A DNA stretch of 64,000 nucleotides from JBBQZU01 sp041749535 (GCA_041749535.1 JBGTBE010000050.1:1-64000), one strand, 5' to 3'. Shown: positions 44,536 to 53,971, numbered from the stretch's first letter. Notes: generated from the letters alone by a model not told the origin. Made by a program: numbers and translations.

Positions 44536-45600
44536 TTATTCTGCACCAGCATCTTTCACACACCTGAAGCCAAGGTGGGGCATGCCTGTGTCTTCAGCAC
44601 CTGCTTCCCGGGCGCTGGGCCTGTAGTTTTCGCAATAGGATACATGACATAGAAAGGAGCCTCCTTTAATGACCCTCTTCTCTGAATACGGATCGCGGGG
44701 GTCGTAACTGCTCGCCGGGCCGGAAGGATTGCGACACACCTGACCAGCATCAATCGTATAGTAGTAGTTTTCATTAAATAAATCGCTACACCACTCCCAT
44801 ACATTGCCGGCCATGTCATACAGCCCATATCCATTGGGCGGAAAAGATCCGGCAGGGGCTGTGCCTGTGTAGCCGTCCAGGGATGTGTTTTCAACTGGAA
44901 AATTACCTTGCCAAATATTGGCGAGCAATGGATTTGCCAAAGGATCTTCGTCACCCCATGAAAAGCGTTTTCCATCCATCCCTCCCCGAGCTGCATACTC
45001 CCATTCTGCTTCTGTAGGCAGTCTCCCGCCTCTCCAGGTGCAATATGCTTCTGCATCGGCATAAGCCACATGTATTACGGGATGGTTCATCCTATCGGCA
45101 ATATTGCTCCCGGATCCTTCCGGGTGCTTCCAACTTACGCCGTTTTTCCAGCTCCACCATTGAAAATGGTTGTTCAATGATTGTATAACTTCCGGCGGAC
45201 TGAATACCAATGAGCCTGGCGCCAGCAAACTATCATGCGGCCTGGGGGTTCCAGCTGGTACCTGATGTACCATTTCATCCCAATTCACTGCCTTTTCGGC
45301 AATGGTGATATAACCTGTTGCCTCAACAAATTCTAAAAATTGTCTATTGGTTACTTCAGCTGTATCTATGTAAAAACCAGCAACTACCACTTTGTGTGCA
45401 GGATATTCACGGGGATATTCACCGGGCTGAACAGCTCCTCGGGTGTACTCCCCTCCTTGTATCCATACCATACCGGGGTAATAGGGTACTTTCTTCTCTT
45501 CCATCAAACCAAGTGCATAGGGTGTTTGCTCGGTGCAGCTGGTACCATAAATGGTTCCAAAAAGAATAAGAATGACAGCCTGGAAACTACTATTTCTCAT
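44536..45600 (-). CDS. Formylglycine-generating enzyme-like lipoprotein (SUMF1)
   Basis: A 354-aa SUMF1-domain protein. The start is at 45600 (MRNSSFQAVILILFGTIYGTSC: a lipoprotein signal with GTSC lipobox), so it is exported and lipidated. Unlike many Bacteroidota SUMF1 proteins (GldJ/GldK type), it keeps both copper-site cysteines: Cys318 and Cys323 in GGSFLCHVSYC, followed by ENYRPSARE and HLGFRC as in true FGEs. RLPTEAEWEYAARGG and MAGNVWEWCSD are also clear. FGE converts a sulfatase Cys to formylglycine with oxygen; no sulfatase gene is in the window. It overlaps the META-domain gene by 11 bp. Confidence 0.88.
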   Translation of the reverse strand: MRNSSFQAVILILFGTIYGTSCTEQTPYALGLMEEKKVPYYPGMVWIQGGEYTRGAVQPGEYPREYPAHKVVVAGFYIDTAEVTNRQFLEFVEATGYITIAEKAVNWDEMVHQVPAGTPRPHDSLLAPGSLVFSPPEVIQSLNNHFQWWSWKNGVSWKHPEGSGSNIADRMNHPVIHVAYADAEAYCTWRGGRLPTEAEWEYAARGGMDGKRFSWGDEDPLANPLLANIWQGNFPVENTSLDGYTGTAPAGSFPPNGYGLYDMAGNVWEWCSDLFNENYYYTIDAGQVCRNPSGPASSYDPRDPYSEKRVIKGGSFLCHVSYCENYRPSAREAGAEDTGMPHLGFRCVKDAGAE

Positions 45601-46024
45601 TGGATTGAATGAATTCCAGCAACGCACTTCCAACACTGTCTCGGAGCATCAACCTGCCATCTTCAATCGCAGCGCTGTTAGTATTCGCCAAGCCGGTGAG
45701 GAACTCTTTCTCGCCCGAGCCAGGGCACATCATCTTGGTCATGGCACCTGGCGAAATCTTCAGGCCAGTGTCTTTCAGCTCGAAACTACCGTTGAAACTG
45801 TTGCAGCCCGTAGAACCAGAAAGTTTTCCTTCCGATGTGAAATTCAGGTATGGAAGACCTTTCATAAAGGCATCTGCCGCAGCATCCTGACCACCCATCT
45901 TACTGAGTTGCCAGGTGGAAGCAACAAGTTCGTGCGTATTGATACCAGAAGATTTCAGGGACTTGCAGGATGGGGACGAAAACATAATGGCCAATGCTGC
46001 TATGAGTGAATATGCTGTTTTCAT
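45590..46024 (-). CDS. META-domain lipoprotein (HslJ-like)
   Basis: A 144-aa protein with a lipoprotein signal (MKTAYSLIAALAIMFSSPSC) and a META domain (about 34-140): WQLSKMGG, YLNFTSEGKLSGSTGCNSFNGSFEL, ISPGAMTKMMCPG. META/HslJ proteins are small envelope proteins, some linked to heat or novobiocin resistance. It lies upstream of the FGE-like gene with an 11-bp overlap, so the two exported lipoproteins are coexpressed. Confidence 0.92.
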   Translation of the reverse strand: MKTAYSLIAALAIMFSSPSCKSLKSSGINTHELVASTWQLSKMGGQDAAADAFMKGLPYLNFTSEGKLSGSTGCNSFNGSFELKDTGLKISPGAMTKMMCPGSGEKEFLTGLANTNSAAIEDGRLMLRDSVGSALLEFIQSNEK

Positions 46025-46041
46025 AAGAATAAAGGTAAATG

Positions 46042-46072
46042 AAAAAGCCGCTCCATTGCTGGAGCGGCTTAA
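46042..46072 (-). terminator. Intrinsic terminator of the CpxP-like gene
   Basis: Stem AAGCCGCTCC (46045-46054) with GGAGCGGCTT (46061-46070); on the minus strand a T-run follows. It separates the CpxP-like gene from the META/FGE pair. Confidence 0.9.
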
Positions 46073-46090
46073 TCAATGGATTCTAAAAGA

Positions 46091-46450
46091 TTAATTTTTC
46101 ATCTCCTTCACTGCTTCAGACTTATGCTTCTCCTTCGTAGAAAGCCATTTTGTGAACTGATCAGCTGTCAGGATTTTTTTCAATTCTCCTTCGTATACAG
46201 CGTATTGGTCTTTGATAAGTTTGTTCTTTTGCTCATCAGAAACATCCATTGTGCGAAGTTTGGCTACCTGAAGTGCACGCTCGTAGTTCTGACGGTATAC
46301 AAGTGTTGTTTGCTCTTCATTAAGCTCAAGATTTTTTACCATTTTGTCGGTGGTTTCTTGGGCTTCTACTTGCGCTGCTTTGGTATCTTGGGCGCCTGCG
46401 ATTCCTGCGGAAAGAGCCAAGAAGGCGAAAATTGCTATTAGTTTTTTCAT
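46091..46450 (-). CDS. Small exported helical protein, CpxP/Spy-like
   Basis: A 119-aa protein with signal peptide (MKKLIAIFAFLALSAGIAGA) and an all-helical, highly charged mature part. The motif ILTADQFTKWLS (about 93-104) resembles the LTxxQ repeat of Spy/CpxP periplasmic chaperones, and LNEEQTTLVY (about 43-52) could be the first copy. Function inferred: periplasmic chaperone or stress sensor. It has its own -7 box and terminator. Confidence 0.82.
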   Translation of the reverse strand: MKKLIAIFAFLALSAGIAGAQDTKAAQVEAQETTDKMVKNLELNEEQTTLVYRQNYERALQVAKLRTMDVSDEQKNKLIKDQYAVYEGELKKILTADQFTKWLSTKEKHKSEAVKEMKN

Positions 46451-46476
46451 TTCAAAGGGTTTTAATTGTTAGGAGA

Positions 46477-46484
46477 CAAACTTA
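46477..46484 (-). promoter_or_regulatory. -7 box of the CpxP-like gene
   Basis: On the minus strand TAAGTTTG (46484-46477) matches TAnnTTTG, 26 bp before the start at 46450. A second box faces the other way 64 bp away. Confidence 0.5.
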
Positions 46485-46547
46485 GTCAAAAACACTTTAA
46501 ATCATGCATTTGGAAACTTGAATGAATAAATATTAACGTTTAGATAC

Positions 46548-46555
46548 TAATTTTG
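46548..46555 (+). promoter_or_regulatory. -7 box next to the cupin-like gene start
   Basis: TAATTTTG matches TAnnTTTG and ends 4 bp before the ATG at 46560, so transcription would start about at the start codon, giving a leaderless message. No -33 box at normal spacing. Confidence 0.4.
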
Positions 46556-46559
46556 TGAT

Positions 46560-47168
46560 ATGAGAATTGGCCTTATTCTGTGTGTTTTCCATCTTTCAAT
46601 TTTAGCTGCACAGGCTCAATATGTGGATGTACACGAAGAGCCCTTTCACCGACCTGTTTTGGAACATGGCGCATTTAGGTACCTGCATGTAGAAGCAGGG
46701 ATGGGCGACACTACCGCCATGCATGTACACCGACATCCGATCTTGTATGTTAATACTGTGCAATCCCAGGTATGGTTGGAAGAACCTGAAAAACCATCTC
46801 GTGAGTCAAGCCTGCCGGAAGGTTGGATAGGCAGCAATTGGTATGAAGCTGACTCAGTGTTTATACATCGCTTTGCAGTGTTAGGCAATTCCCCTTTGAT
46901 GCTCACGGCAGTAGAATATATTCGCAATGCAGACGAGCCACAAATCGCAGCTTGCACCGAACCAGTTTACCACTCGCATGGCTTCGTAGTGTGCAGCCTT
47001 TCAGTTGAGGAGTACCTGGATTATTGCCACAATGGCAGCTATCCTGCGATTGTCTATTCTGAGAATGCGTTGTATACCCGTGGGCGAGTGGTGACCTGCA
47101 CTGAAGTCAAAAATCAGCGCACAGATGGGCACAACAATGCAGTGCTTTTGCTGGTGCAACCCCAGTAG
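46560..47168 (+). CDS. Exported cupin-like protein
   Basis: A 202-aa protein with signal peptide (MRIGLILCVFHLSILAAQAQ) and a beta-rich mature part. FRYLHVEAGMGDTTAMHVHRHPILYVNT (about 40-67) looks like the first cupin metal motif (His-rich GxxxxxHxHxxxxEx type, here HVHRHP), and the Tyr-His-Ser-His pair near 140 could supply further ligands. The enzyme activity, if any, is unknown. Divergent from the CpxP-like gene. Confidence 0.72.
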   Translation: MRIGLILCVFHLSILAAQAQYVDVHEEPFHRPVLEHGAFRYLHVEAGMGDTTAMHVHRHPILYVNTVQSQVWLEEPEKPSRESSLPEGWIGSNWYEADSVFIHRFAVLGNSPLMLTAVEYIRNADEPQIAACTEPVYHSHGFVVCSLSVEEYLDYCHNGSYPAIVYSENALYTRGRVVTCTEVKNQRTDGHNNAVLLLVQPQ

Positions 47169-47194
47169 CTTGCGATGTGCATCCAAGATTCAAA

Positions 47195-48610
47195 TCATAC
47201 TGCATACTTCTTCCAGTTGCCTTTACTGAATAGCCATAGGGTAAAGAGTCCTACCGTGGTCTCCGAAATAAATACTGCCCAAAACACACCTGAATGCGCC
47301 CACCCCATGTTTAGGGCCAGGAAATAAGCAAGGGGTATTTGAATAAGCCAGAAAAAAACCAGATTTATATAAGTGGGAGTTTTGGTATCGCCCGCACCAT
47401 TAAATGCCTGTACCGACACCATCCACCATCCGTATACAAAAAATGAAAAAGAAAGTATTTGCAACCATTCGGCGCCGATAGAAATCACCAATGGGTCTTT
47501 AGAAAAAAAGGCAACCAACTGCTCATTGAAAAAGAAAAAAAGCAAGGAAACCCCTAATAAAAATACCATGTTGTACATACCAATTTTCCATACGGTTGCT
47601 TCGGCTCTTTGCGGACTACCCGCTCCTAGGTTTTGACCCACAAGGGTGGCGGCAGCATTCGAAAGACCCCAAGCGGGCATGATAGTGAACATCATAATCC
47701 TGATGGTGATAGTGGCTCCCGCCACGGCTTCACTGCCTATGTCTGAGAGTATGCGCATTAGAAAAATCCAAGATGTCATGGCCACCATCATTTGTGCAAT
47801 GCCTCCTAAAGATGTTTTGAGCATATTGACCATCACTTCCACATTGATGCGTAGCTGAGCAAAAGTTACCCTAATGTGTTTCCCTCCTTTATAGAGCAGC
47901 CAAAATTGGCCGAGTACTCCAATACCTCGACCCACATTGGTTGCTATGGCAGCACCCTCAATGCCCATCGCATCAATGGGACCCCAGCCAAAAATTAACA
48001 GGGGGTCGAGTAGAATATTTACTCCATTGGCAATCCACAAAATGCGCATGGCAATGGCTGCATCACCGGCCCCACGAAATATGGCGTTAATTACGAATAG
48101 CATCATAATCACGAGATTTCCCCCGAGCATCCATTGGGTATACTTATATCCCTCATTCACAATCCACTCATCGGCTCCCATGAGCAATAGCAATTCTTTA
48201 GAATAGAAAATACCCGCAAATGCAAAAGGGAGAGAAACTACAAAGCCAAGGATGATGGCCTGAATGGCAGAAATACCGGCTGAATCTGAATTCTTCTCTC
48301 CTACCCGGCGGGCTATTATGGCAGTTACCGCCATGGATAAACCCATGGCTACCGCATACAGCAGAAATAGATAGGTTTCAGTAAGGCCAACAGTCGCAAT
48401 GGCCGAAGGTCCTAACTTGCCTACAAAAAATATGTCGACGACTGCAAAAGCCGATTCCATGACAAGCTCGAGAATCATGGGGACTGCCAATAAAAAAATA
48501 GCTCTCTTAAGACTTACTTGCGTATAATCGGCTTCGGTGCCGCGAACAGCATTTTTTAATTCCTGCCATATGGAAAGCTTGGCCGATGATGGTTGGGTGG
48601 ATGAATCCAT
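47195..48610 (-). CDS. MATE family efflux transporter
   Basis: A 471-aa polytopic protein with twelve predicted helices in two homologous halves. Family patterns: an N-terminal acidic loop, PMILELVMESAFAVVDIFFVGKLGPSAIATVGLTE (helices 1-2) and the mirrored NAAATLVGQNLGAGSPQRAEATVW in the second half. It is a Na+- or H+-coupled exporter of organic cations or drugs in the inner membrane. Substrate unknown. The gene ends close to the convergent cupin-like gene and has no operon partner. Confidence 0.94.
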   Translation of the reverse strand: MDSSTQPSSAKLSIWQELKNAVRGTEADYTQVSLKRAIFLLAVPMILELVMESAFAVVDIFFVGKLGPSAIATVGLTETYLFLLYAVAMGLSMAVTAIIARRVGEKNSDSAGISAIQAIILGFVVSLPFAFAGIFYSKELLLLMGADEWIVNEGYKYTQWMLGGNLVIMMLFVINAIFRGAGDAAIAMRILWIANGVNILLDPLLIFGWGPIDAMGIEGAAIATNVGRGIGVLGQFWLLYKGGKHIRVTFAQLRINVEVMVNMLKTSLGGIAQMMVAMTSWIFLMRILSDIGSEAVAGATITIRIMMFTIMPAWGLSNAAATLVGQNLGAGSPQRAEATVWKIGMYNMVFLLGVSLLFFFFNEQLVAFFSKDPLVISIGAEWLQILSFSFFVYGWWMVSVQAFNGAGDTKTPTYINLVFFWLIQIPLAYFLALNMGWAHSGVFWAVFISETTVGLFTLWLFSKGNWKKYAV

Positions 48611-48745
48611 ACAACATTAATAGTACTTTACAGTATTGTAATGCAGCCGTAAAAATAATTGAATTTCATGTGGATAATTTGCAGTGCAACTTAACCTTCC
48701 AGGACGCTAGAATAAGCAGACAGACAGCCCTTCCCCAATTCAATG

Positions 48746-49273
48746 CTAGAGACGTTTATCAGCGCGGTTTGCCGCTTTTATCTCTTCTGTTAAAGCCTTA
48801 AAGTCCACCATCCCTCCATGTATTAATAAGTGATTCATGACCACCAACGCCCTTCGAACCTTAATATGTGAACTTTTTACATTGTCCGAAAAGTAAATCA
48901 GGCTTCTCTGCAAGCCAGGTGTGAGCGCGTGAAATTTAATACTGCTTTCTTCATTCTGTCTCAATACTTCCTCAAACTCCTCTGACATGGGTATTCCGTA
49001 AGGACTCTCATCAGGCACGAGCACGGCTGTAACTTGCTGCCCCACTGTGATGCCCAATTTGTCACGATTGGCTTTGTTGATATTTATGAAATACCTTCCA
49101 CCGGAGAGTTGCATCAGGGCACAGTGAAATACCACGGTGGCCTCCAAAGTGCAAACCACCCTTCGCCCAGTGCTTTGCACGAACAGCAAAGCCACATCAT
49201 TGGGCACAATCATGTGGTGGCCCCAAAGATCAGAATCAAACTTTTCTATGATGGAAGTAAACTTAGCAGTCAT
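48746..49273 (-). CDS. YdeI/OmpD-associated family protein with DUF1905 domain
   Basis: A 175-aa soluble protein from the ATG at 49273 (MTAKFTSIIEKFDSDLWGHHMIVP), chosen because this is the usual DUF1905 beginning. The N-terminal DUF1905 beta-barrel domain (about 1-85; RRVVCTLEATVVFHCALMQLSGGRYFINI) is followed by a YdeI-like helical part (about 90-175; EEFEEVLRQNEESSIKFHALTPGLQRSLIYF). Function unknown. Confidence 0.86.
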   Translation of the reverse strand: MTAKFTSIIEKFDSDLWGHHMIVPNDVALLFVQSTGRRVVCTLEATVVFHCALMQLSGGRYFININKANRDKLGITVGQQVTAVLVPDESPYGIPMSEEFEEVLRQNEESSIKFHALTPGLQRSLIYFSDNVKSSHIKVRRALVVMNHLLIHGGMVDFKALTEEIKAANRADKRL

Positions 49274-49535
49274 TGGCTGAAATTCCAATGCGCTCAGACC
49301 ACTTGTCTTCATCTGCATTGGATACATCAAAAGTACATCAAAGCTGTTTAGTGGTGTATAAACTGAAATCCGGATATCGAAATTACTGTGGAATGGCTAC
49401 ATTTGCTTTGTGTATTTCTGACACAATGGACAAGGACTACAGGCTTTTGAAGATTTTCTGCGACGGACTTGCTTTTGCGAAGAGTGCCAAGTTGGGCAAA
49501 CATTCTACAAATTTCACAGCCGATTAATCCGTGAT

Positions 49536-51761
49536 GTGAGAAATACCAGCATTCATACCGCCTTTCTTCTTCTCATTGCAGCATACAGTGTACAAGCCCA
49601 ATATACTTTTGTGGGAAATACCACCCCTCTTGGCAATGACTGCTATCAGATAACTCCCAACCAGATATGGCAGAACGGTGCGCTTTGGTACAACGATGAG
49701 GTAGACCTAAATGAACCATTTCACCTACAGTTTCAGGCTTCCTTTGGCAACGACCCCAACGGAGCTGATGGAATGGTGTTCGTAATGCAGCAAGTTTCAA
49801 ACAGTGTTTTGGGTATTGATGGAGAGGGAATGGGGTTTTCAGGCTTTGCACCATCATTCGGTGTAGAGTTTGACACTTATCAGAACGCAAGTCAAAATGA
49901 TCCGGTTTTTGACCATGTGGCCTTTCTGCAAAACGGAACGGTAAATCACAGCAGTCCAAACAACCTTGCAGGTCCTGTGCAGATCTCCCCAATCAATCCG
50001 AACGTTTGTGATGGAATGGACCACGTCATCGACATTTTCTGGAATCCAACCATCAACGAATTTTCTGTGTGGTTTGACTGTACGCCCAGACTAACAGCCA
50101 TTGTGAATCTTACGGGAACTATTTTTCAAAGCAATCCAAATGTATTTTGGGGCTTTACTGGCGCCACCGGCGGTCTCTCTAACCAACAAAAGATATGTGT
50201 AGACCCTAACATCCTCGGCGTACCAGAAGCTTACCAAATCTGCCAGGGTGAAGGTGTGCAGCTTCAGGCCAGCGGCACGAGCATGGGTGTCTATTCTTGG
50301 GAGCCAATGGATGGTCTTTCGAATGGGAATATTAACAATCCCATAGCATCACCTCAAGAAACAACTACCTACACGGTAACCTTCACTGATTTGTGTCAAA
50401 ATTCACAAAACCAAACAACAACAGTGGTGGTGAACAATCCTTCAGTAGAGTTAGGGCCCGACGTGAATGCTTGCGAAGGTGAGCCTATCACCTTGAACGC
50501 TTTAAATCCCAGCGGAGATATAAGCTGGAGCACCGGCCAGACTGGCTTGTCAATTCAGGTAACTGAATCCGGAACATACTCCGCCATTGCAACTGAAGGC
50601 AATTGCCAGTGGGTGGATGACATCAATGTGGGTTTCAGCGACCTTCCTACCATATCACTCCCAGCCTCTGCTGCATTCTGCGAAGGAGACTCCTATACTG
50701 TTACACTTCCGCAAAATGGATATACCTACATCTGGAATGACAATTCTACAGAAGCTACCAGAACTTTTACTGAATCAGGTAATTATACAGTTGCAGCTAT
50801 GCTCGGCAATTGTACTGCAGCTGCAAGCATCGCCATCACCACTACCCCATTGCCCGAATTTGAGTTAGGCAGCGATATGGAAGCCTGCGAAGGCAGTACA
50901 GTTCTGCTTATGGCCAATATTGTTAATGCAGCAGTTGTGTGGAATACGGGACAGGCAACGCAGGGAATTACAACCGATGTAAGCGGCTTGTTCTGGGCCA
51001 CTGCAAGCAATTCGGGATGTTCTTTTTCTGATACTGTGTCCGTAATTTTCATTCCCATTCCTGAGTTGACAATAAGTGGTGAGACCTCCTTTTGCGAAGG
51101 GGAAAGCGTTGAGCTACTAGCTATAGGCGCAGATTCGTATATATGGAGCAATGGTGAGACCGGCAATACCATATCCGTTGGCCAGAGTGGCACATATGTC
51201 GTAACAGGAATCGATCCTGAAAGCGGTTGTGTAGGAAATGCGAGTATAGCAATTACGCGCAAGCTTTTGCCCCGAATTATTATGCCATCGTCGGCAAGCA
51301 AATGCGAGGGCCAAAGCTTAACCGTGATGGCAGAAACCCCTGCTGCTGGTAGCTTCACATGGAATACAGGTCTTGAAGGCAATTTTATCAGTGTGCAAGA
51401 GCCGGGGATGTACACAGCCACCTTGATAAATACATGTGGCGAAGCATCAGCAAGTATAGAAATTACGGATAGGGATTGTAGTAGTGATCTTTTTATCCCC
51501 AGTGCCTTCACACCCGATGGTGATGGACTAAATGAATTATTTAAAGCAATTTCACAAAATGCAACCGAATTTTCGATGCGCATTTTTAACCGGGCTGGCG
51601 AACTGGTGTTTCATACTGCCGATCTTGACAAAGGATGGAACGGAAGCTTTATGAACAATGGGTACTTTTGCCCAGCTGGAGTTTACGTGGTGCATTATAC
51701 AGCAGCGTATGGCAATTTTGAAATTACTGAAGGTACTGGTTCTGTTACACTTATTAGATAA
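49536..51761 (+). CDS. L-type lectin-domain protein with T9SS type B sorting domain
   Basis: A 741-aa exported protein that starts at a GTG (49536); the only nearby ATG is followed directly by a stop in its frame. A signal peptide is followed by a legume-lectin-like domain (about 22-225; NDEVDLNEPFHLQFQASFGNDPNGADGMVFVMQ), then five or six Ig-like repeats of ~75 residues each with a Cys-E-G-E/S motif (CQGEGVQL, CEGEPITL, CEGDSYTV, CEGSTVLL, CEGESVEL, CEGQSLTV), and the gliding-motility type B domain (about 655-741; LFIPSAFTPDGDGLNELFKAI). It is probably a surface adhesin binding sugars. No PorP partner adjoins it. Confidence 0.9.
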   Translation: MRNTSIHTAFLLLIAAYSVQAQYTFVGNTTPLGNDCYQITPNQIWQNGALWYNDEVDLNEPFHLQFQASFGNDPNGADGMVFVMQQVSNSVLGIDGEGMGFSGFAPSFGVEFDTYQNASQNDPVFDHVAFLQNGTVNHSSPNNLAGPVQISPINPNVCDGMDHVIDIFWNPTINEFSVWFDCTPRLTAIVNLTGTIFQSNPNVFWGFTGATGGLSNQQKICVDPNILGVPEAYQICQGEGVQLQASGTSMGVYSWEPMDGLSNGNINNPIASPQETTTYTVTFTDLCQNSQNQTTTVVVNNPSVELGPDVNACEGEPITLNALNPSGDISWSTGQTGLSIQVTESGTYSAIATEGNCQWVDDINVGFSDLPTISLPASAAFCEGDSYTVTLPQNGYTYIWNDNSTEATRTFTESGNYTVAAMLGNCTAAASIAITTTPLPEFELGSDMEACEGSTVLLMANIVNAAVVWNTGQATQGITTDVSGLFWATASNSGCSFSDTVSVIFIPIPELTISGETSFCEGESVELLAIGADSYIWSNGETGNTISVGQSGTYVVTGIDPESGCVGNASIAITRKLLPRIIMPSSASKCEGQSLTVMAETPAAGSFTWNTGLEGNFISVQEPGMYTATLINTCGEASASIEITDRDCSSDLFIPSAFTPDGDGLNELFKAISQNATEFSMRIFNRAGELVFHTADLDKGWNGSFMNNGYFCPAGVYVVHYTAAYGNFEITEGTGSVTLIR

Positions 51762-52247
51762 AATCATCAATTTGTGTCTTTTCAATTCGCGAGTGTTTTA
51801 CCCAAGTTATAATACTCGATTACCAGGCTGCCAATAACTCAATATGTGGTGTAAACAACCCTACTTATTTTCAGAAGTTTGCAAGGGTCACATCCTGGTT
51901 GTTTTTATGGTTCTCACAATTCAGAAGTAATTGTATTACATACCTATGAGAAGGCTGCAAAAGTTACGAAAGTATGGATGAGAAACGTACGCTGCACCGA
52001 GCACCATCACACCGTACATTGCCACTAGTAAGAAGATAATTGGTTGAGCCAACTTTTTTAGGTTTAAAGTCAAAATGCTGAATTAGAATACATTGATAAA
52101 AATAGAACTGGAATTATTTTCAATCTCAGTTCATTTCCATACATTCGAGCCGCCTTTGATTGAGATTGAGTAAATTATTTGATACGGCATCAGCTGTGAG
52201 AACTGACACGAAGGTGAGGGCTTTGGCTATTATACAGAATACATTCG
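51762..52247. other. 486-bp gene-free spacer
   Basis: I see no coding frame, RNA gene or strong terminator here. A weak TTGG/CCAA stem followed by T's occurs near 52040-52060. It could hold a regulated promoter for the histidine kinase gene at 52248, but no TAnnTTTG box is clear. Confidence 0.5.
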
Positions 52248-53900
52248 ATGGAGAAGAATAGCGCTACCCAAAAGGGCTATAATTACGTAGTATATTGGGA
52301 CAGTCTGGTTGGTTACACCGCCGATGTTGTGCTAAGCGTAGATCTCGATCTCAATATTACCTATATAAACCACCGGATTGAAGATTATATCGGTCCCCGA
52401 AAAAATTTTCTAGGCAGCTCCTATCGCAGTTTGGGTCTTTCAAAAGCCGATGCAGATGTTTGGCTTAATACGCTTCGCTGTGCCGCCATCAGCAAGAAAT
52501 CTCAAACAATGGTTTTTAATATGGAGGGTGTGCCATCCAAAAACCACCAATTTGAAAGCACAGTAAATCCGGTGATGGATGCGGATAACAACACTACGTC
52601 GTTCACCCTGCTGATGCGTGACCAAAGAATAAAATCGAACCGAAAACTGAACGGTAATAAGTGGGAATCGTACCGGGTGTTTGTCTCCAACCTTATGAAA
52701 GCCCTGAGCGATCATGGTAAATCAGATATTGACGCCATGATTAATCAGGTGTTAAAGGCAACAGGTGAGTTCTTCGAGCTAGACAGGTCTTACATCTTCA
52801 TCTATAATTTTGAATCTGGCAGTGTATGCAATACGCACGAATGGTGTGCGGATGGCATCAGCAGTGAGAAAGACAATCTGAAGGACATACCTCTTGCAAT
52901 GGTTCCTGAGTGGGTTGGAAAGCATTGTGCATTGAATCCACTTATTATCAATGATGTAAAATCATTGAATCCCAAGAGTTTTACCAGACAGTCATTGGAA
53001 AGTCAAAATATAAAATCTCTGATTACTTATCCTGTTTTGGACGATGGGAAATGTATGGGTTTCATAGGGTGTGATGCCGTGGTAAGTCACCGCATTTTCA
53101 GCGAAAGCGATGTTGATTTCCTCTCACTCGTAGCCGAGCTTGTGGGTAATTTAAAACCAGGCAATGTATCTTCTTTAGCTCCCATTTCTACTGATGCCAG
53201 CGCAGAATCAAAGCTTCTGAATGCAGAGATTCAAATCCAGACCTTGCGTGAGTTTGCATATATGGCTTCTCATAATTTCCTAGGACACATCAACAATATT
53301 CTCGGACTCACCGACCATCATTTCCCGAAAGGAGCAGAGAGTACCGACTACGAAAAGCAACTGAGAGAAAGTGTAATTGGCATCAAGCAGTCCTTCGAAA
53401 GCATGGCTGCCTACCTGCGATCTACGAATACCGTGGTACCTAAGCCTAAGCAAATTAAGCTTTCCGATTGTTTCGCTCGGGCTAGCAAACTTCTGAGAAA
53501 AGAGATAAACGATTCAGGAATAAATATCACCACTCAATGGGAAGTTGACAAAGTGAGATATTACAATATGCACATCGACAACCTGATGTACAACCTGATG
53601 AGCAATGCAATAAAATACAGGGACCCATCGAAAAGTGCCGAATTGCAAATAAAAGCGATGCCCACCAAAGACGGAGGTGCGGAATTGACCTTTACCGACA
53701 ATGGAACCGGAATAGACTTAAAAAAAATCCGAAATCGAATCTTCGGCCTATACCAACGTTTTCACAAGGACATTCCGGGAAACGGAGTAGGCTTGTATAC
53801 AATTAAGAGTCAATTGAACAGGTACGGTAGCAGCATTGATGTAGAGAGCAAACCTGGGGTGGGGACTATATTTACAATAGTGCTCAGCAAGCAAACATAG
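52248..53900 (+). CDS. Soluble PAS-GAF histidine kinase
   Basis: A 550-aa protein with no membrane helix. An N-terminal PAS-like domain (about 15-130; ADVVLSVDLDLNITYINHRIEDYIG), a GAF domain (about 150-300; LDRSYIFIYNFESGS ... MGFIGCDAVV), a dimerisation helix with His342 (YMASHNFLGHINNILGL), and a HATPase_c domain with N-box NLMYNLMSNAIKYRDP and G boxes DNGTGID and GNGVGLYTI. It should sense a cytoplasmic or diffusible signal. No response regulator lies in the window, so it is an orphan kinase here. Confidence 0.9.
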   Translation: MEKNSATQKGYNYVVYWDSLVGYTADVVLSVDLDLNITYINHRIEDYIGPRKNFLGSSYRSLGLSKADADVWLNTLRCAAISKKSQTMVFNMEGVPSKNHQFESTVNPVMDADNNTTSFTLLMRDQRIKSNRKLNGNKWESYRVFVSNLMKALSDHGKSDIDAMINQVLKATGEFFELDRSYIFIYNFESGSVCNTHEWCADGISSEKDNLKDIPLAMVPEWVGKHCALNPLIINDVKSLNPKSFTRQSLESQNIKSLITYPVLDDGKCMGFIGCDAVVSHRIFSESDVDFLSLVAELVGNLKPGNVSSLAPISTDASAESKLLNAEIQIQTLREFAYMASHNFLGHINNILGLTDHHFPKGAESTDYEKQLRESVIGIKQSFESMAAYLRSTNTVVPKPKQIKLSDCFARASKLLRKEINDSGINITTQWEVDKVRYYNMHIDNLMYNLMSNAIKYRDPSKSAELQIKAMPTKDGGAELTFTDNGTGIDLKKIRNRIFGLYQRFHKDIPGNGVGLYTIKSQLNRYGSSIDVESKPGVGTIFTIVLSKQT

Positions 53901-53963
53901 GTTGACATCCTACTATGTTGCGGTTTTAATTACATACTTTCTATTCGATGGAATTGTTTTGAC

Positions 53964-53971
53964 TAAGTTTG
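53964..53971 (+). promoter_or_regulatory. Candidate -7 box of the DUF2911 gene
   Basis: TAAGTTTG matches TAnnTTTG, 20 bp before the start codon at 53992. Confidence 0.4.

Noticed and set aside
50783..51583. 266-codon minus-strand open frame inside the lectin/T9SS gene
   Set aside because: Antisense of the Ig-like repeats; its length follows from the repeat composition, and no family is recognisable.
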